Position numbers and translations under genes: made by a program. This document shows, piece after piece, positions 21,782-32,201 of a stretch of DNA of 64,000 bases (its first letter is position 1; every line of letters starts with the position of its first letter). Below the pieces are notes generated by a model. That model made no database searches and was not told the origin of the DNA. It saw nothing but the letters and a program-made list of their open reading frames with translations. This DNA comes from Pictodentalium vernedei (lineage: Eukaryota > Mollusca > Scaphopoda > Dentaliida > Dentaliidae), in NCBI GenBank assembly GCA_031216915.1, contig CM062297.1:367549704-367613703 (forward strand). Direction: 5' to 3'.

Positions 21782-22040
21782 GTAATTTTTATACCGCCTC
21801 TCTCAAAGAGATTGGGGTTTTACTGGATTATATGCATCTGTCTGTCTGTCCATCCATCCATCTGTATGTCTGTCCATCCATCTGTATGTCAGTCTGTCTA
21901 TCCACCGGCATCCATATCTCAGCAGTGAGTGGATGGATTTCAACGAAATTTGTTATGCAGCAAGTTTGTATACAATGGTAGGGGTTTGCACCTGTCTGTG
22001 GTCCTGCTCTTGTTATACTGGACATTTAATGTATTCTTCT
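21782..22040 (+). repeat. CTGT/CCAT microsatellite-bearing repeat at the splice donor
   Basis: 'TTTTTATACCGCCTCTCTCA' starts right after the donor of the 21607 exon, followed by CTGTCTGTCTGTCCATCCAT repeats (about 21837-21903) and a 'GAGTGGATGGATTTCAACGA' tail. The layout resembles the tandem-array elements at 14.3 and 18.2 kb. Confidence 0.5.
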
Positions 22041-22044
22041 TCTG

Positions 22045-22402
22045 TATTATTATTATTTATTGGTGTTTAAAGTCACATATTTCTGCAGAATGGCTAATCA
22101 TGACCGTGACAGTTTAATGGGTGACGGTGCCTGAGCACCCAGAGAGAACCACCAAGCAATGACAAGCAACTGTCAGCTCCCCAGCATACTAACTTCACAC
22201 AAGCAGGGTTAGCATTGGTTGAAGACAAGTGCACCATCGACGTGCAGACTGCCTTAGTACACAGTGCCACCATGCCCCCATGTGGGCAGTGGGGGTGAAG
22301 TGTCTTGCCCAAGGACACAACGCGGTTGCTGCAGGGGCATTCAAACCAAGGACCTCTTGGCTTGCAGCCTGCATCTCTACCTACTAAGCCACCATGCCTC
22401 CT
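22045..22402 (-). mobile_element. tRNA-headed SINE, antisense diverged copy
   Basis: Antisense match to the SINE at 33508-33887: 'GTGAAGTGTCTTGCCCAAGG' mirrors that copy's 'CCTTGGGCAAGACACTTCAC', and the tRNA head end reads CTACCTACTAAGCCACCATG (complement of the A-box region). The B box is degraded (GCATTCAAACC). A T/A-rich segment at the left end may be the tail. No clear target duplication. Confidence 0.75.
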
Positions 22403-23885
22403 TCTTCAGTATTAAATTGTGCCAAAAGTAGTCTGCAGACGACTATTAATAAAATTCAGTAGAACCCTGTGAATTCATAGCCACTTTCCCAAAGAAAAAT
22501 AAGCAAATAACCAGAGTATACAATTATCTGGAACTAGGTCTTTTTCCCATCTTCTACTTACAAACTTTGCATTTATTCTGTTATATCTTGAATGACAGAG
22601 GTCACTAAACTCTGTCAAACAAGTTATGATAGATTAAATATCTACATTAGATTTCTGAGGTCACACACACACACATACTGATATAAATATACAGATTTCA
22701 GTGTTTGTTAGAGTAAATCTTTAATATATTACAAGAATTTTCACCCATTAACAGGAGTTTGTCAATAACCTATATCCATTAAACATGTCAAATTGTTACT
22801 GATGGTATGGTAAATAATGGCATTTCAGAATTATATGCAGTTAACAGGGTTATACAGTTAAGAAAAGTCCAATTAAGTGGACTCAACTGTACAAAATACA
22901 ACATTTAATTGGAAACTTGTTAATATCTACATCAGTTATTTACAACTATTAAACCAGCACTAAATCATTTTCCCTATATTTAGTACAAATTTGATCTGTT
23001 ATTATACTGTTTTCCACCATTTACCAGTTGAGTGACTGATGCCAGCCTGTCAACATAATCACTTATAAAGCTGTGAAAAATGCCCTGCACCTGTCCCTAT
23101 CCTGTCCCTATACATATGTAAAACCCTCATCCAGTTAGAGCAGCAGAGACAGAGTTTTCCTATTAAGTCTGTTGATGCACAAAAAGCACTACCCCATGTG
23201 AATCACAGAGATGTAGATTTTTTATGACATCTATGAGAGGTGTCGTAGTGGTTCTAAAATGCCACAAAAAATGAGTTGCTAGGATGCCACTCCATGCATG
23301 AATGAATGCAATATAAAAGCTAGGTCTGTGTGATCCACTGGAGAGATGCTCTTTATGTATCAATAGACACAATAGGAAAACTCAATCTCTGGCTTCTCTG
23401 CATCCTGAGGAGCAATTTCCCACATTGTGCACATACACTGAGGGGTGGGGTGGGGGTATCTGCAACCTAAAGGGCAATTTTTCTTCAAGCCTCTGCTGAT
23501 GTTTCCCTTTTCCCAGGTCTGGCATCTTTCAGTGACTAGACATGGAATCCAAAACAACAAAATTAAATAAACAGTTAAAAGGCGCTGATATGCCCCACAC
23601 CCTCCATGCACACCTTTGGAATGCATTGACCATTCCATTGACCAGTTGGAATTATTTCCCCAAAGTTTCTTGAAGAAGATAAATCAAATGAAATATATTG
23701 AATATGGAATATTTTCTTTCCATATTGAAGGTGTTACCCAATCAGATCTCTTCTTTACTAAGGTAATATCTTTTCGTATTATTTTAATTTACTTAATTTT
23801 TAGCTCACCTTAAAAATTTGATTAGCAGTTTTTATCGCTGTCCTGTAAAATTGATTAGCAGTTTCAACTTCCCCCCCCCCCCCCC
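22403..23885 (+). other. Intron, nothing recognised beyond short repeats
   Basis: AT-rich. A CACACA tract lies near 22666 and 'TTTTTAGCTCACC' at 23801-23813 looks like the first bases of a TAGCTCA-type repeat immediately left of element B. A C-run (23872-23885) abuts the DIRS-B left end. Confidence 0.4.
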
Positions 23886-24145
23886 AAATTTCCCAATTTC
23901 TTATCAACCTACCTTACAATTGTTAGTGCACAGGCAGTCACTGATGAATCATTCTTTTTTCATCTGCCCATGTGGCAGGATGTCCATTTTGCATTCAGAA
24001 ACAGTGATAATTAAACTCAATGATAATGGTTACCTGTGACTGGAAATATGGAACTGAGGATCGTATGATAACAGGACTGTGTTCTATATATTCTCGTTAT
24101 TATTTTCAAACACATTTTCATTGTATTTTAAATATTTGTGGTGCA
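23886..24145 (+). repeat. DIRS-B left inverted terminal repeat
   Basis: 'ATCAACCTACCTTACAATTG' and 'GTGCACAGGCAGTCACTGAT' with 'GAATCATTC' are the inverse of the right-end segment near 28585-28610 ('GAATGATTCTTTAGCGACTG', 'CCTGCGCACTGG'). Confidence 0.7.
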
Positions 24146-26165
24146 TTCTCATGGCCGTTCCTCCTGCACCTGTGGGGGGGGGGGGAGGGGAGGGAGAACG
24201 CTGTCGTTCGGGGCCTCCCGACATGACCACATCTGGTGAGAGTTATATCCCCTCCTTGGGGGATGTGCAGTTTTTAACCGTGGTGGATACTGCGGGAGCT
24301 GTTGAGTTGTCTGGTGAAGAGATGCCTGGTTCCGGGAATATGGTCCCTCTCCAGTCGACATCTGAGGCTGTCACTAGGGTTGTGACTCCTCCTTTGGAGG
24401 CAGAGCTTGGTTGCTCTCTCCCCTTTTCCACCAGTTTCAACAGCTCCCGTCATATCTGCGGCTACTGCTGTTCCATCTGCAACGTCATCGGTAACCGTTT
24501 CAGCCTGCCTTGGCTTATCCCTGTAGGGATCTGCAGCAATGTCTGGTAGTGTGGATGTGGGGTATCAGCCTCAGCCTTCCCTGACTTCAACTCGTTGAAG
24601 TTGGAAGGGGCTGCTGACCGAACCCTCTGCTGTGGCCTCTCAGCCGTCGAGCATTTCAGTGTTTTGCATTGGATTCAGATGTTCATGGTGGGGCCACTAT
24701 GAACTCTGCGGCGTTTCCGTCCATGCACATTGGTCACATGGCCAGTTGTGCGGGACCAGCGCTTTTTGAGCAGCCTGGACCTTCTGTCTCTCAGAGGTCC
24801 ATGGCGACTCTCCTGATGTCCCACTCTGTAGATCCTCGGGGTATGTCATACCCCTATACACATCTGCCTTCAGATGTTTCGGCTGCAGCCCGTCTCCCCG
24901 CGTCAGGTGTATTTGAGGATCGTGACCCTTTGCTGGTTAAAAGGGTCAGGAGTGAAGCCACTTTGCCGGTTCATTCTCATATCGAACCGGCCGACACGGG
25001 CAGTGAGCTTAGGGAGGTTCTCTCCTTGCTCACTCAAGTTCTTTCCAAGAGCCTTGCCGTTGCTTCCAGCGAGGCTACTAGTGGTTTCCAGGCGCCCCTG
25101 AGGCTCTGCCTCCCGGGATTGGAAGCAGGCCATTTTCTGATCCCTCAGGTGTGCCTACACCATGGGAGGCGTCAGCTGGTTTGCCCAAGATGGGCTATGT
25201 GTCTTCCGACTCAGAGGTTGAGTCCGACATACCTGACATTGAGAGCCAACAGTCTTCTGACTTGGGGACAGCTCTTGACTTTGTGTTTGGGTTCCTTCCA
25301 GATCTCAAACCGTCAGACCAGCTGACAGTGTCAGCCAGGCCATAATCATCGGTTGTGCGCCTACAGCCTGTGGATCAACCTGCTTCTGGGCGCCTTCGAC
25401 TGTGCCAGTCGGTACAGGTGGTTGAAGCATTTACAGCTTTGGACTCTAAGCTGAGTTCCAAAGCTATGAAGACTTCGTTCTTCACCAGGGTTGACACTTT
25501 TTTTGCCTCCGGTGCATTATCGTTCCTACGATTTCGCCAATCTGTCAGTCTGCCAGACTTTGACGGTCTTTGATAGGGACTCCAACTCCCTCGTGTTTTC
25601 CAAGCCCAAGTCGGCCATTTTCCCTATGGTGACTCTGGAGTCCGAGTTGGGCTTATCGAGAGAGATGCTGGGCATGCTTTCTCTCTCAGATCACGTCGCC
25701 TCTGCTTTAGCTGCCTCCAGATAAGTTTGATGACGTACAGGCTCCTTTGCTCATGCATCTTACTCACACGCATGCCTGTAACACGGCTAACTTGGAATTA
25801 GTTTGCAGGGATGCTGTGCTGGACACAAGACGTTCCCTTCCTGAGGGGCAGTGCGCTGCTCTTCGATCCGCTTCTTTAGCGGAACCGCAACTGTTCCATG
25901 GTTTCATGGCGGCTATCCGAGATGACGTCCTACATCATTCCTAGATCAGCTGCTGCTTCGTCAGCTTGATCAGCCTTCTGTTGGAGGCAGGGGCCATCCA
26001 AAGCCTAACAAGCACTCTACTGCTTCCGCAGCGAAGCGAAGGGCTGATCATTCTGTTTCCGCTTTTTCTTCTTATTCACAGGGTACAGGTAAGCATCGGC
26101 AGGCTGGAGGGAAGACTCAGGATTCTTCATATCATAGAGGAGGTGGTTTCTCCTCTCGCAGGGGC
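24146..26165 (+). pseudogene. DIRS-B Gag-like region
   Basis: Fragmented frames cover the expected Gag position. Visible pieces: GYVSSDSEVESDIPDIE (acidic, Ser-rich, as in other DIRS Gags), LGTALDFVFGFLPDLKPSD, then NTANLELVCRDAVLDT, matching 'AN.EL.RRDA.L' in elements C and D. It would coat the element RNA in particles. A G-run (24172-24185) sits near the start. Frames change at least four times, so no full protein remains. No zinc knuckle is seen. Confidence 0.55.
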
Positions 26166-27000
26166 TCGAAATGAAGGTCCTCCCTCACCTCGATTTGTAC
26201 CAGGTTGGAGGAAGGATATCAGAATTTGCAGACCATTGGGTCACCATCACATCCGATCCTTGGGTGTTAGATGTTGTTCAGTCCAGACTGCGAATATCCT
26301 TCTGTAGGCACCCCACTCTGTCGAGATTGCCTCTTCCAACTCCAATTCCTTCAGACGTTTCATGTCAGGAGCTTTTGACCATGGAGATAGACAATCTTCT
26401 GGCAAAAGGGTGCGATCGAGGTCATCAAGAACATTCAGTCAGTGGGATTTTATTCCCACCTGTTCTTGGTGCTGAAGAAGGACGGCCGACTCTGACCGGT
26501 TATCGATTTGAGTATCCTGAACGAGTCTATCATTGCTGCCAATTTCAGCATGGAGACCTTCAGGTCGGTTCGCCATTCCATTCACCAGGGAGATTTCGCT
26601 TCCAGCATCGACCTGCGAGACACTTACTTTCTCGTTCCGATTCATCAGACATCGTGAAAGTATCTCAGGTTCGCTTTTCTGGGGCGAGTTTACCAGTTCA
26701 AGGTCATGCCTTTTGGCCTCACTCTGGCTCCTTGGGCCTTCGCCCGACTTATGTTGCATGTGATAGCCTTCCATCGCACACAGTCCCGGGTGACTACTTT
26801 GGCATATCTCGACGATATCCTCTGGAGGTATTCCAATGCTGCCTTTCTGGAGTCAGATGTCGACATACTGTTGAACCTGCTCACGTCGCTAGGGTTCAGA
26901 GGCAACGAGGAGAAGTCGGACCTGGTCCCTTCTCAGTTGTTTTGTCATCTGGGGATGGACTTCTGTACAATATGGTGGCGGTTCTTCGGACAAGGGCTGC
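26166..27000 (+). pseudogene. DIRS-B reverse transcriptase
   Basis: Nearly colinear with element A. A long frame (26171-27082) covers the N-terminal part, but an indel near 26410 shifts it relative to A. The catalytic box AYLDDILWRYSNAAFLES is at 26802-26855 (YLDD 26805-26816) in another frame, followed by SLGFRGNEEKSDLVPSQ. 'FGLTLAPWAFARLM' precedes it. The active-site Asp pair is retained but the domain is split over at least two frames. Confidence 0.8.
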
Positions 27001-27149
27001 GATTATCTCAGCTTTTTCCCTTACTCTGTCCCACTCCATGTCCGCGACAGCTCATAGTATTCTCCGACGGCTCGTTCGGTGACGGATCTCATTCCTCTAG
27101 GTCGGCTGCATGTCAGACCTCTCCAACACTTTCTGCTCAGTCGTTGGAG

Positions 27150-27740
27150 GCCGAATGTCGATCCTCTGGATCTGGTGCTTCAGTTACCAGAGTCTCTTCA
27201 TCATCACCTTCTCCCCTGGATGGATGTTCAGTGGATTACACAGGGGGTTCCGTTGGACTTGCCCACAACCGATCGTGTTCTGACGGCAGATGCCAGCAGT
27301 CTCTGATGGGGTGCGACGTTGGGTCCTCTAGGTCTTTCCCTTCACGGGGCATGGGACCAGGATCAAGCAGCTTTTCACATCAACCAGAAGGAGCTTCTTG
27401 CTCTTCTTCTGAGTTTCTGGCAGTGGATCCCCACCTTTCATATCGCCAGGTCCTTCTGTTGTCCGACAATTCGACAGTGGTTGCTTACATTTGGAACCGG
27501 GTGGCACACACTTGGTTCCCATGTACGAATTGGCTCAGGATCTTCTACTGCTCGGTCAGGATGTGAATGCGGGGTGGTGGTTCATCACATTCCCGGTTGT
27601 CTGAATGTCCTAGTCGACTCCCTGTCCCGGCAGGCAGGATCATTTCCACCGAGTGGATCGATGCTCCACAGGGCGGTGTTCCAGTTGCTTTGCAATCTCT
27701 GGGGCCGTCCCCACATCGATCGCTTTGTAACTCTTTGGAA
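27150..27740 (+). pseudogene. DIRS-B RNase H
   Basis: Motifs in alternating frames: LTADASSL then a TGA, INQKELLALLLSFWQW (Glu), LLSDNSTVVAYIWN (Asp), HHIPGCLNVLVDSLSRQ (last Asp). Compared with A the DASNLGW Gly codon is TGA, and an indel near 27430 moves the third motif. The post-RH domain starts (PHIDRFVTLWNHQ) and is cut off by the deletion that joins it to the recombinase. Confidence 0.75.
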
Positions 27741-28197
27741 CCACCAGAAACAACTCCACCTCCTATCTGTATCAGGGCTCTTTCTTCTGTTGAAGGTAAT
27801 CACCCTTTGCTCTGTCTGGTTCATGCAATTCGCATTTATCTCAACACAGTTCATTAAGAAAGGTAGGAAACAATTTTTTCTGTCTCTTAATCCTGGTCGA
27901 CAGACGATCTCTTCGCAATCCATTTCTTGATGGATTTGTCTTGCTATTCACATGGCTTATGCTCGTTTAGTGACTGGCGATTGTACTACCAATCGTATTT
28001 CTGGCCACGAGGTGTGTGCATTGTGTACCTCTTGGGCTTATACTAACTTTGGCATGTTGTCGGATATTATGCCAGCAGCCTACTGGAAAAATGCTACTTT
28101 CTCCTCCTGTCTGCGTCAGTTGCAGGAGCAGGCAGAGGACCTTTGTACTATGGGCCCTCTTTCTTCTGCTCAGGCTCTTGTCTACCCTAGCCATTAG
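27741..28197 (+). pseudogene. DIRS-B tyrosine recombinase, C-terminal half only
   Basis: Begins abruptly with QLHLLSVSGLFLL-type sequence, equivalent to A from about 2580, so the core-binding domain and first catalytic Arg are absent. The HxxR position reads GHEVCALCTSWAYTN, with Cys for Arg. The position expected to hold the nucleophilic Tyr reads TFSSCLRQLQ, with Cys. It ends LGPLSSAQ-like (MGPLSSAQALVYPSH). Inactive. Confidence 0.7.
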
Positions 28198-28424
28198 GCT
28201 TCTTACAAGGTCAGTTCCAGCTCTGTGCTGTTAGTGCCCTTTCTGTTTGTGCATCACACAGAACCATACGCCTCATCTCTCATTGTATTTTACTAATGTT
28301 TGTGATGCTATGGTTTGATAGGCCTAGGGACCTCTTCCTCTGTCCGCGGTTCCAGTGCAAGTGGGTTATGTGGGGGTTGGTTATGTGATTCCCTCCATCC
28401 TATTGTCTATACAGCCTGTAGTAA

Positions 28425-28860
28425 ACAATTGTGAGGTAGGTTGATAAGAAATTTTATAGTAAATATCCTTTCTTATTATATCTACATCAATTGTTCACAT
28501 GGAGGCCCTCCCATCTTCTTATTTGGGTAAGAATCCTTCCTCCCCGCTGATCACATAACTCCTATGTTGGCGGACTCAAAAGAATGATTCTTTAGCGACT
28601 GCCTGCGCACTGGTTCCGGAAGTCGTGGATTTGTACTAAGAGAAGAGCGTCCCTACTGGGTGTGCGCCAATGGTGCTTGACCCACTTTTGGCTTATTTTT
28701 CCTTGGTGCTTTTGAGCCACTTTTCTTTCTCAAATCACTTGGGAAAGATCAAAATAGAAAGTATATTTTCCAAGTTAGGGTCTTCCACTTTAGTGCAAGC
28801 CTGTAGTAAACAATTGCGGTAGGTATAATAAGAAAGGAAATTTACTATAAAATTTTAATT
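28425..28860 (+). repeat. DIRS-B ICR and right terminal repeat
   Basis: 28430-28462 (TAAACAATTGTGAGGTAGGT...TGATAAGAA) is the complement of the left end. 28463-28497 (TATCCTTTCTTATTATATCT...CAATTGTTCACATGG) is the complement of the right end at 28805-28850 (AACAATTGCGGTAGGTATAA...AAAGGAAATTTAC). The adjacent complements of both termini are the DIRS ICR. Confidence 0.8.
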
Positions 28861-29806
28861 TAATTTCTATCACTTACTGCACTGCCTGGTTACTCATGTC
28901 CGAGCTGATACTCTAGCCTAACCCCATCCCTAACATTACAAATGTGAGCTACCAAGTAGCCCCTCTGAGTCTTAGCACACCCTTCCACATGTAGTTTTCA
29001 GTTTTTGAATAAAGACGATTTTAGTCACAGGCACTGGTAATTACGACGAAAGTAGGTATATAGTCATCTGATGATAGCGACAACTAACCTTACCAAATAC
29101 TTACAAGCAAGAGTACCCTGGTCCTGTGGGTTGGCAATGAAAAATAAATACATCAGTGATTGAACCATGTTCTTGCAGTTCATGATTCGACCTTGCAATT
29201 ATCAAATCAATCCACTTGAACGAAAAAGTTGTGGAAGCTAATTTATAAACACCGACATCATAGAAAACACTAGTGGAGTTTTGTCAACTGATTTGAAAAC
29301 ACTCGTAAAATGGTGGTTAAATTCATCATTTTGCATGACCAAATAAATTGGTGTATTGTTACACTGTTTATCTGTAGTTTTAACATTTTTGAATTGGAAT
29401 ATTGGATGAGCACATAAAATTTTTAATAGCACAATGCAAACCAAATTTTACTGATTGGATCACACGTTGGAGATCTTGCTTCGCAAACTGTGATGCGAAC
29501 CCGAACAAAAAATACCCTGTGTCATGACCCTGTGTGTGTTGGCATCACTTTTAGAACCTATGTCCAGTTTGTAACAGTTTAGATTAGCCGAGTTTCTTTG
29601 AATCCAATGGCACTAAAGCTTTTAGATTATTTATTATACTCTTTTATCAGATGACTATTGTAAAGTTCATTGAAAAAGTCCATCTGATATTCTTCTATAT
29701 GAGAACACGTGTAATATGACCTGCAAGGATTTTCATTGGCTGAATTTTAAGCCTCATCACCTAATTAATATTCATATTGTACCACTCCATTGTTTACAAA
29801 CAAAAC
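28861..29806 (+). other. Intron, nothing recognised before the Crypton gene
   Basis: No repeat boundary or exon recognised. An AT-rich stretch with CCTAATTAATATTCATATTG lies about 45-50 bp before the Crypton start codon and could hold its promoter (inference). Confidence 0.35.
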
Positions 29807-31353
29807 ATGTCGCGTGTACTTAACTATCGAGTGAACGAAATTGTGAAAATAGATGGAAAAGGAAAAGGGGAAATTGTTAAGATCATTGATTCCACAAAAG
29901 GCTTGTTATACACTGTGAAAATAATAGGTATCGACTTTGAAGTGACTCTCTCGGCAGAACATTTGAGCCCATTACACGATGAACGCTACCAGACGCTAGA
30001 TTGCCAAGAAACTGTTGGCGTTGCTAAGCAAACGGACGCTACTCAACAGCGTCGTTTTGTTAATGTCAGCGGTGCAGATATAGATGGATTTGTTGAAAAG
30101 AAACAAATAAAAACACTTTAAGCAAGACCTTTTATGATATGAAGTTAGTAAGAAATTTTCTTCAAAGCAGTGATATAAATGAGCATCGTGAAATTTACAA
30201 CATACCGCCCACTGAACTGTGTGTTATTTTATGCAAATTTATCCTATCAGTCAGAAAATCTGACTGCTCAGAATATGAACCAAGCTCGTTGCGTGGATTT
30301 ATTGCCAGTATTGACAGAAATTTAAAACGTTTTAATTATGGCCACACAATAGTTAGCAGTGTAGAATTTGTGAAAGTGAGAGACATATTGAAGGCCAAAC
30401 AACGACATCTGAAACGAAGTGGCTTGGGCAATCGGGAAATGAAGGCGGAGCCAATAAGTGACAATGAAATTGACATTTTGTGGCAAAGCGTTCAACTGGG
30501 TTCTTCAACACCCGAATCTATAATAAACTCCTTGTGGTTTACGGGGCTCAGATGAGCACCGTAAAATGTGTTGGGGGATGTTAGTTTGCACAAGGACCTA
30601 AATGGCCAGGAATATTTACAGTTTATAGAAAGACAAACAAAAACTCACCCTGGTGACATTGTGAGAGATGTTCGAAGTGTTCCATCCAGAATATGGTGTA
30701 ACTTTGATTTACCAGAAAGGTGTCCTGTGAATATTTATAAAAAGTACTCTCTTTTAAGGCCCTCTGGTTACAGTGACGTAAGTGACCCTTTTTATATAGC
30801 AACACATACTAAACAAGATATTATGAATGTCTGTGATCAGAGGTTTAAAAGACAGCCAATTGGAATAAATAAACTTACCTCCATCATGAAGCGCATGGCA
30901 AAAGCAGCTGGTCTGTCACCAGAAAAGAAACTTACAAATCACAGTGCTCGCAAACATCTTGTTCAGAAACTTAGTGAAAATAACATCCCTGCTCACCAGA
31001 TTATGCAAATCACAGGACACAAGAATATCCAGTCAATTAACAATTACAGCCATATCAATGAACAACAACACAAACAAATTTCTCGTGTGTTATCTAACTC
31101 CAATCTTCAAACTGAAAATAGGCCTCAATATCCTAAATCCATGGACACAGATGTTGTTTATCAAAACCAGTCAATTTCTAACACAAATTCCATTGATCGA
31201 AACACACAATTTGTGGGTAGACTACAGAATATGTTCACAGGCAACATTTATGATGGGCACTTTGAAATACACATTCATAACCCAGAAACATCATCAGCCC
31301 AACCCGCTCAGAAACGTAGGTGCATCATTGTGTCCGACAGCGACTCGGATTAA
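29807..31353 (+). pseudogene. Crypton-type tyrosine recombinase with a small N-terminal domain, frameshifted
   Basis: Three consecutive frames make one gene. 29807-30121 (ATG 29807) gives an N-terminal part rich in alternating Val/Ile/Lys (RVNEIVKIDGKGKGEIVKII...), then DGFVEKKQ. After a +/-1 shift near 30100 it continues as NTLSKTFYDMKLVRNFLQ, PPTELCVILCKF and an SSLRGFIASIDR core-binding region. LWFTGLR (30532-30552) holds the first catalytic Arg. Frame slips at about 30553-30580 precede WGDVSLH-like sequence. The rest (to 31353) is intact: NHSARKHLVQKL (HxxR, 30936-30971), ITGHKNIQSINNY with Tyr at 31045-31047, and a C-terminal SDSDSD tail. Crypton elements integrate as DNA with this enzyme. 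Only the frameshifts argue against activity. Confidence 0.75.
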
Positions 31354-31768
31354 ATTTTATAAAATATAGAAATTGCTAATCCCTTCTTTGGATTTGCTTC
31401 TCTTATTGTTGACAATTGAATTACTAATGAGGGTTTTGTTGCAGTCTGTTTATTAAATGTCAACAAGACCGTTTGTCTATTTTGTAAAGCGGAAGTATTG
31501 AATGCATTCAGTCAACATAGAGAAAGTAGGTTAATTTTCTTTTTCCATGTACGGGAACACAGACTCGTTAAAATAAAATTGTCTACACTCGTTTCATAAA
31601 TCTTATATCAAAGAGAAACTCATTACAGATCCTCTATTTATTACATACCAATTACAATTCCTCCAGTTCCATATGGATTGGGCTGTTGTTTCACTTTTGA
31701 CTTTGAAGTGAATAGATAATGGCAGCTAATTTCTTTAAAATACGAACAAATAACCTATTTGGACATAA
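31354..31768 (+). other. Crypton 3' flank, nothing recognised
   Basis: AT-rich sequence between the Crypton stop codon and the left end of DIRS-E. No terminal inverted repeats were found around the Crypton gene, as expected for that group. Confidence 0.4.
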
Positions 31769-32010
31769 CATTTTTATACTAAAACCCAATGGCCCAGACT
31801 TAGCTTGTGCAACCTCAATATTATTAAGGGTCAAACACAAATTTTGAACTCCCCAATCCCCAAAACTTGCATACAGTACCAAAAATTAAAAGTCCTATCT
31901 GGCCCTCCATACTTTTAGTACTTGTGCACTAGAATTGGTGCAAACATCATTCTTCTCTTTGGCCCAAAGTCAGTAACAACTGAACTGACATCTGTGCTTT
32001 AAATCCTCAA
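31769..32010 (+). repeat. DIRS-E left inverted terminal repeat
   Basis: ATTTTTATACTAAAACCCAATGGCCCAGAC (two overlapping pieces: ATACTAAAACCCAATGGCCC and CCCAATGGCCCAGACTTAGC), then 'CTGGCCCTCCATACTTTTAG'. It is the inverse of 40520-40720. Confidence 0.8.
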
Positions 32011-32201
32011 TTTTGAAGATGCCAGTCACAAATCAATGATGGTTTTCATGGAATCAACAGTGTAGCAGGATGCTGAAGTGAATAACTGTGGTTTCGGATG
32101 TTCATGGCTGTAATTTTATAATTTTTATGTAAAATTATGCATGTTTCATAATTTTAGGATATGCTTCTGAACGCCGTCATTGTATTATGACTCCACTGTT
32201 G

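Larger units (their letters stand above)
23886..28860 (+). mobile_element. DIRS-like retrotransposon B
   Basis: Complete at both ends, about 5.0 kb. The left inverted terminal repeat starts near TTTCTTATCAACCTACCTTA (23900-23919). The ICR is at about 28428-28495 and the right terminus at about 28860. The order is Gag region, RT, RNase H, recombinase C-terminal part. It is the same subfamily as A. Relative to A it has lost roughly 0.9 kb between the post-RH domain and the recombinase C-terminal half. Coding regions are broken by frameshifts. Confidence 0.85.
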
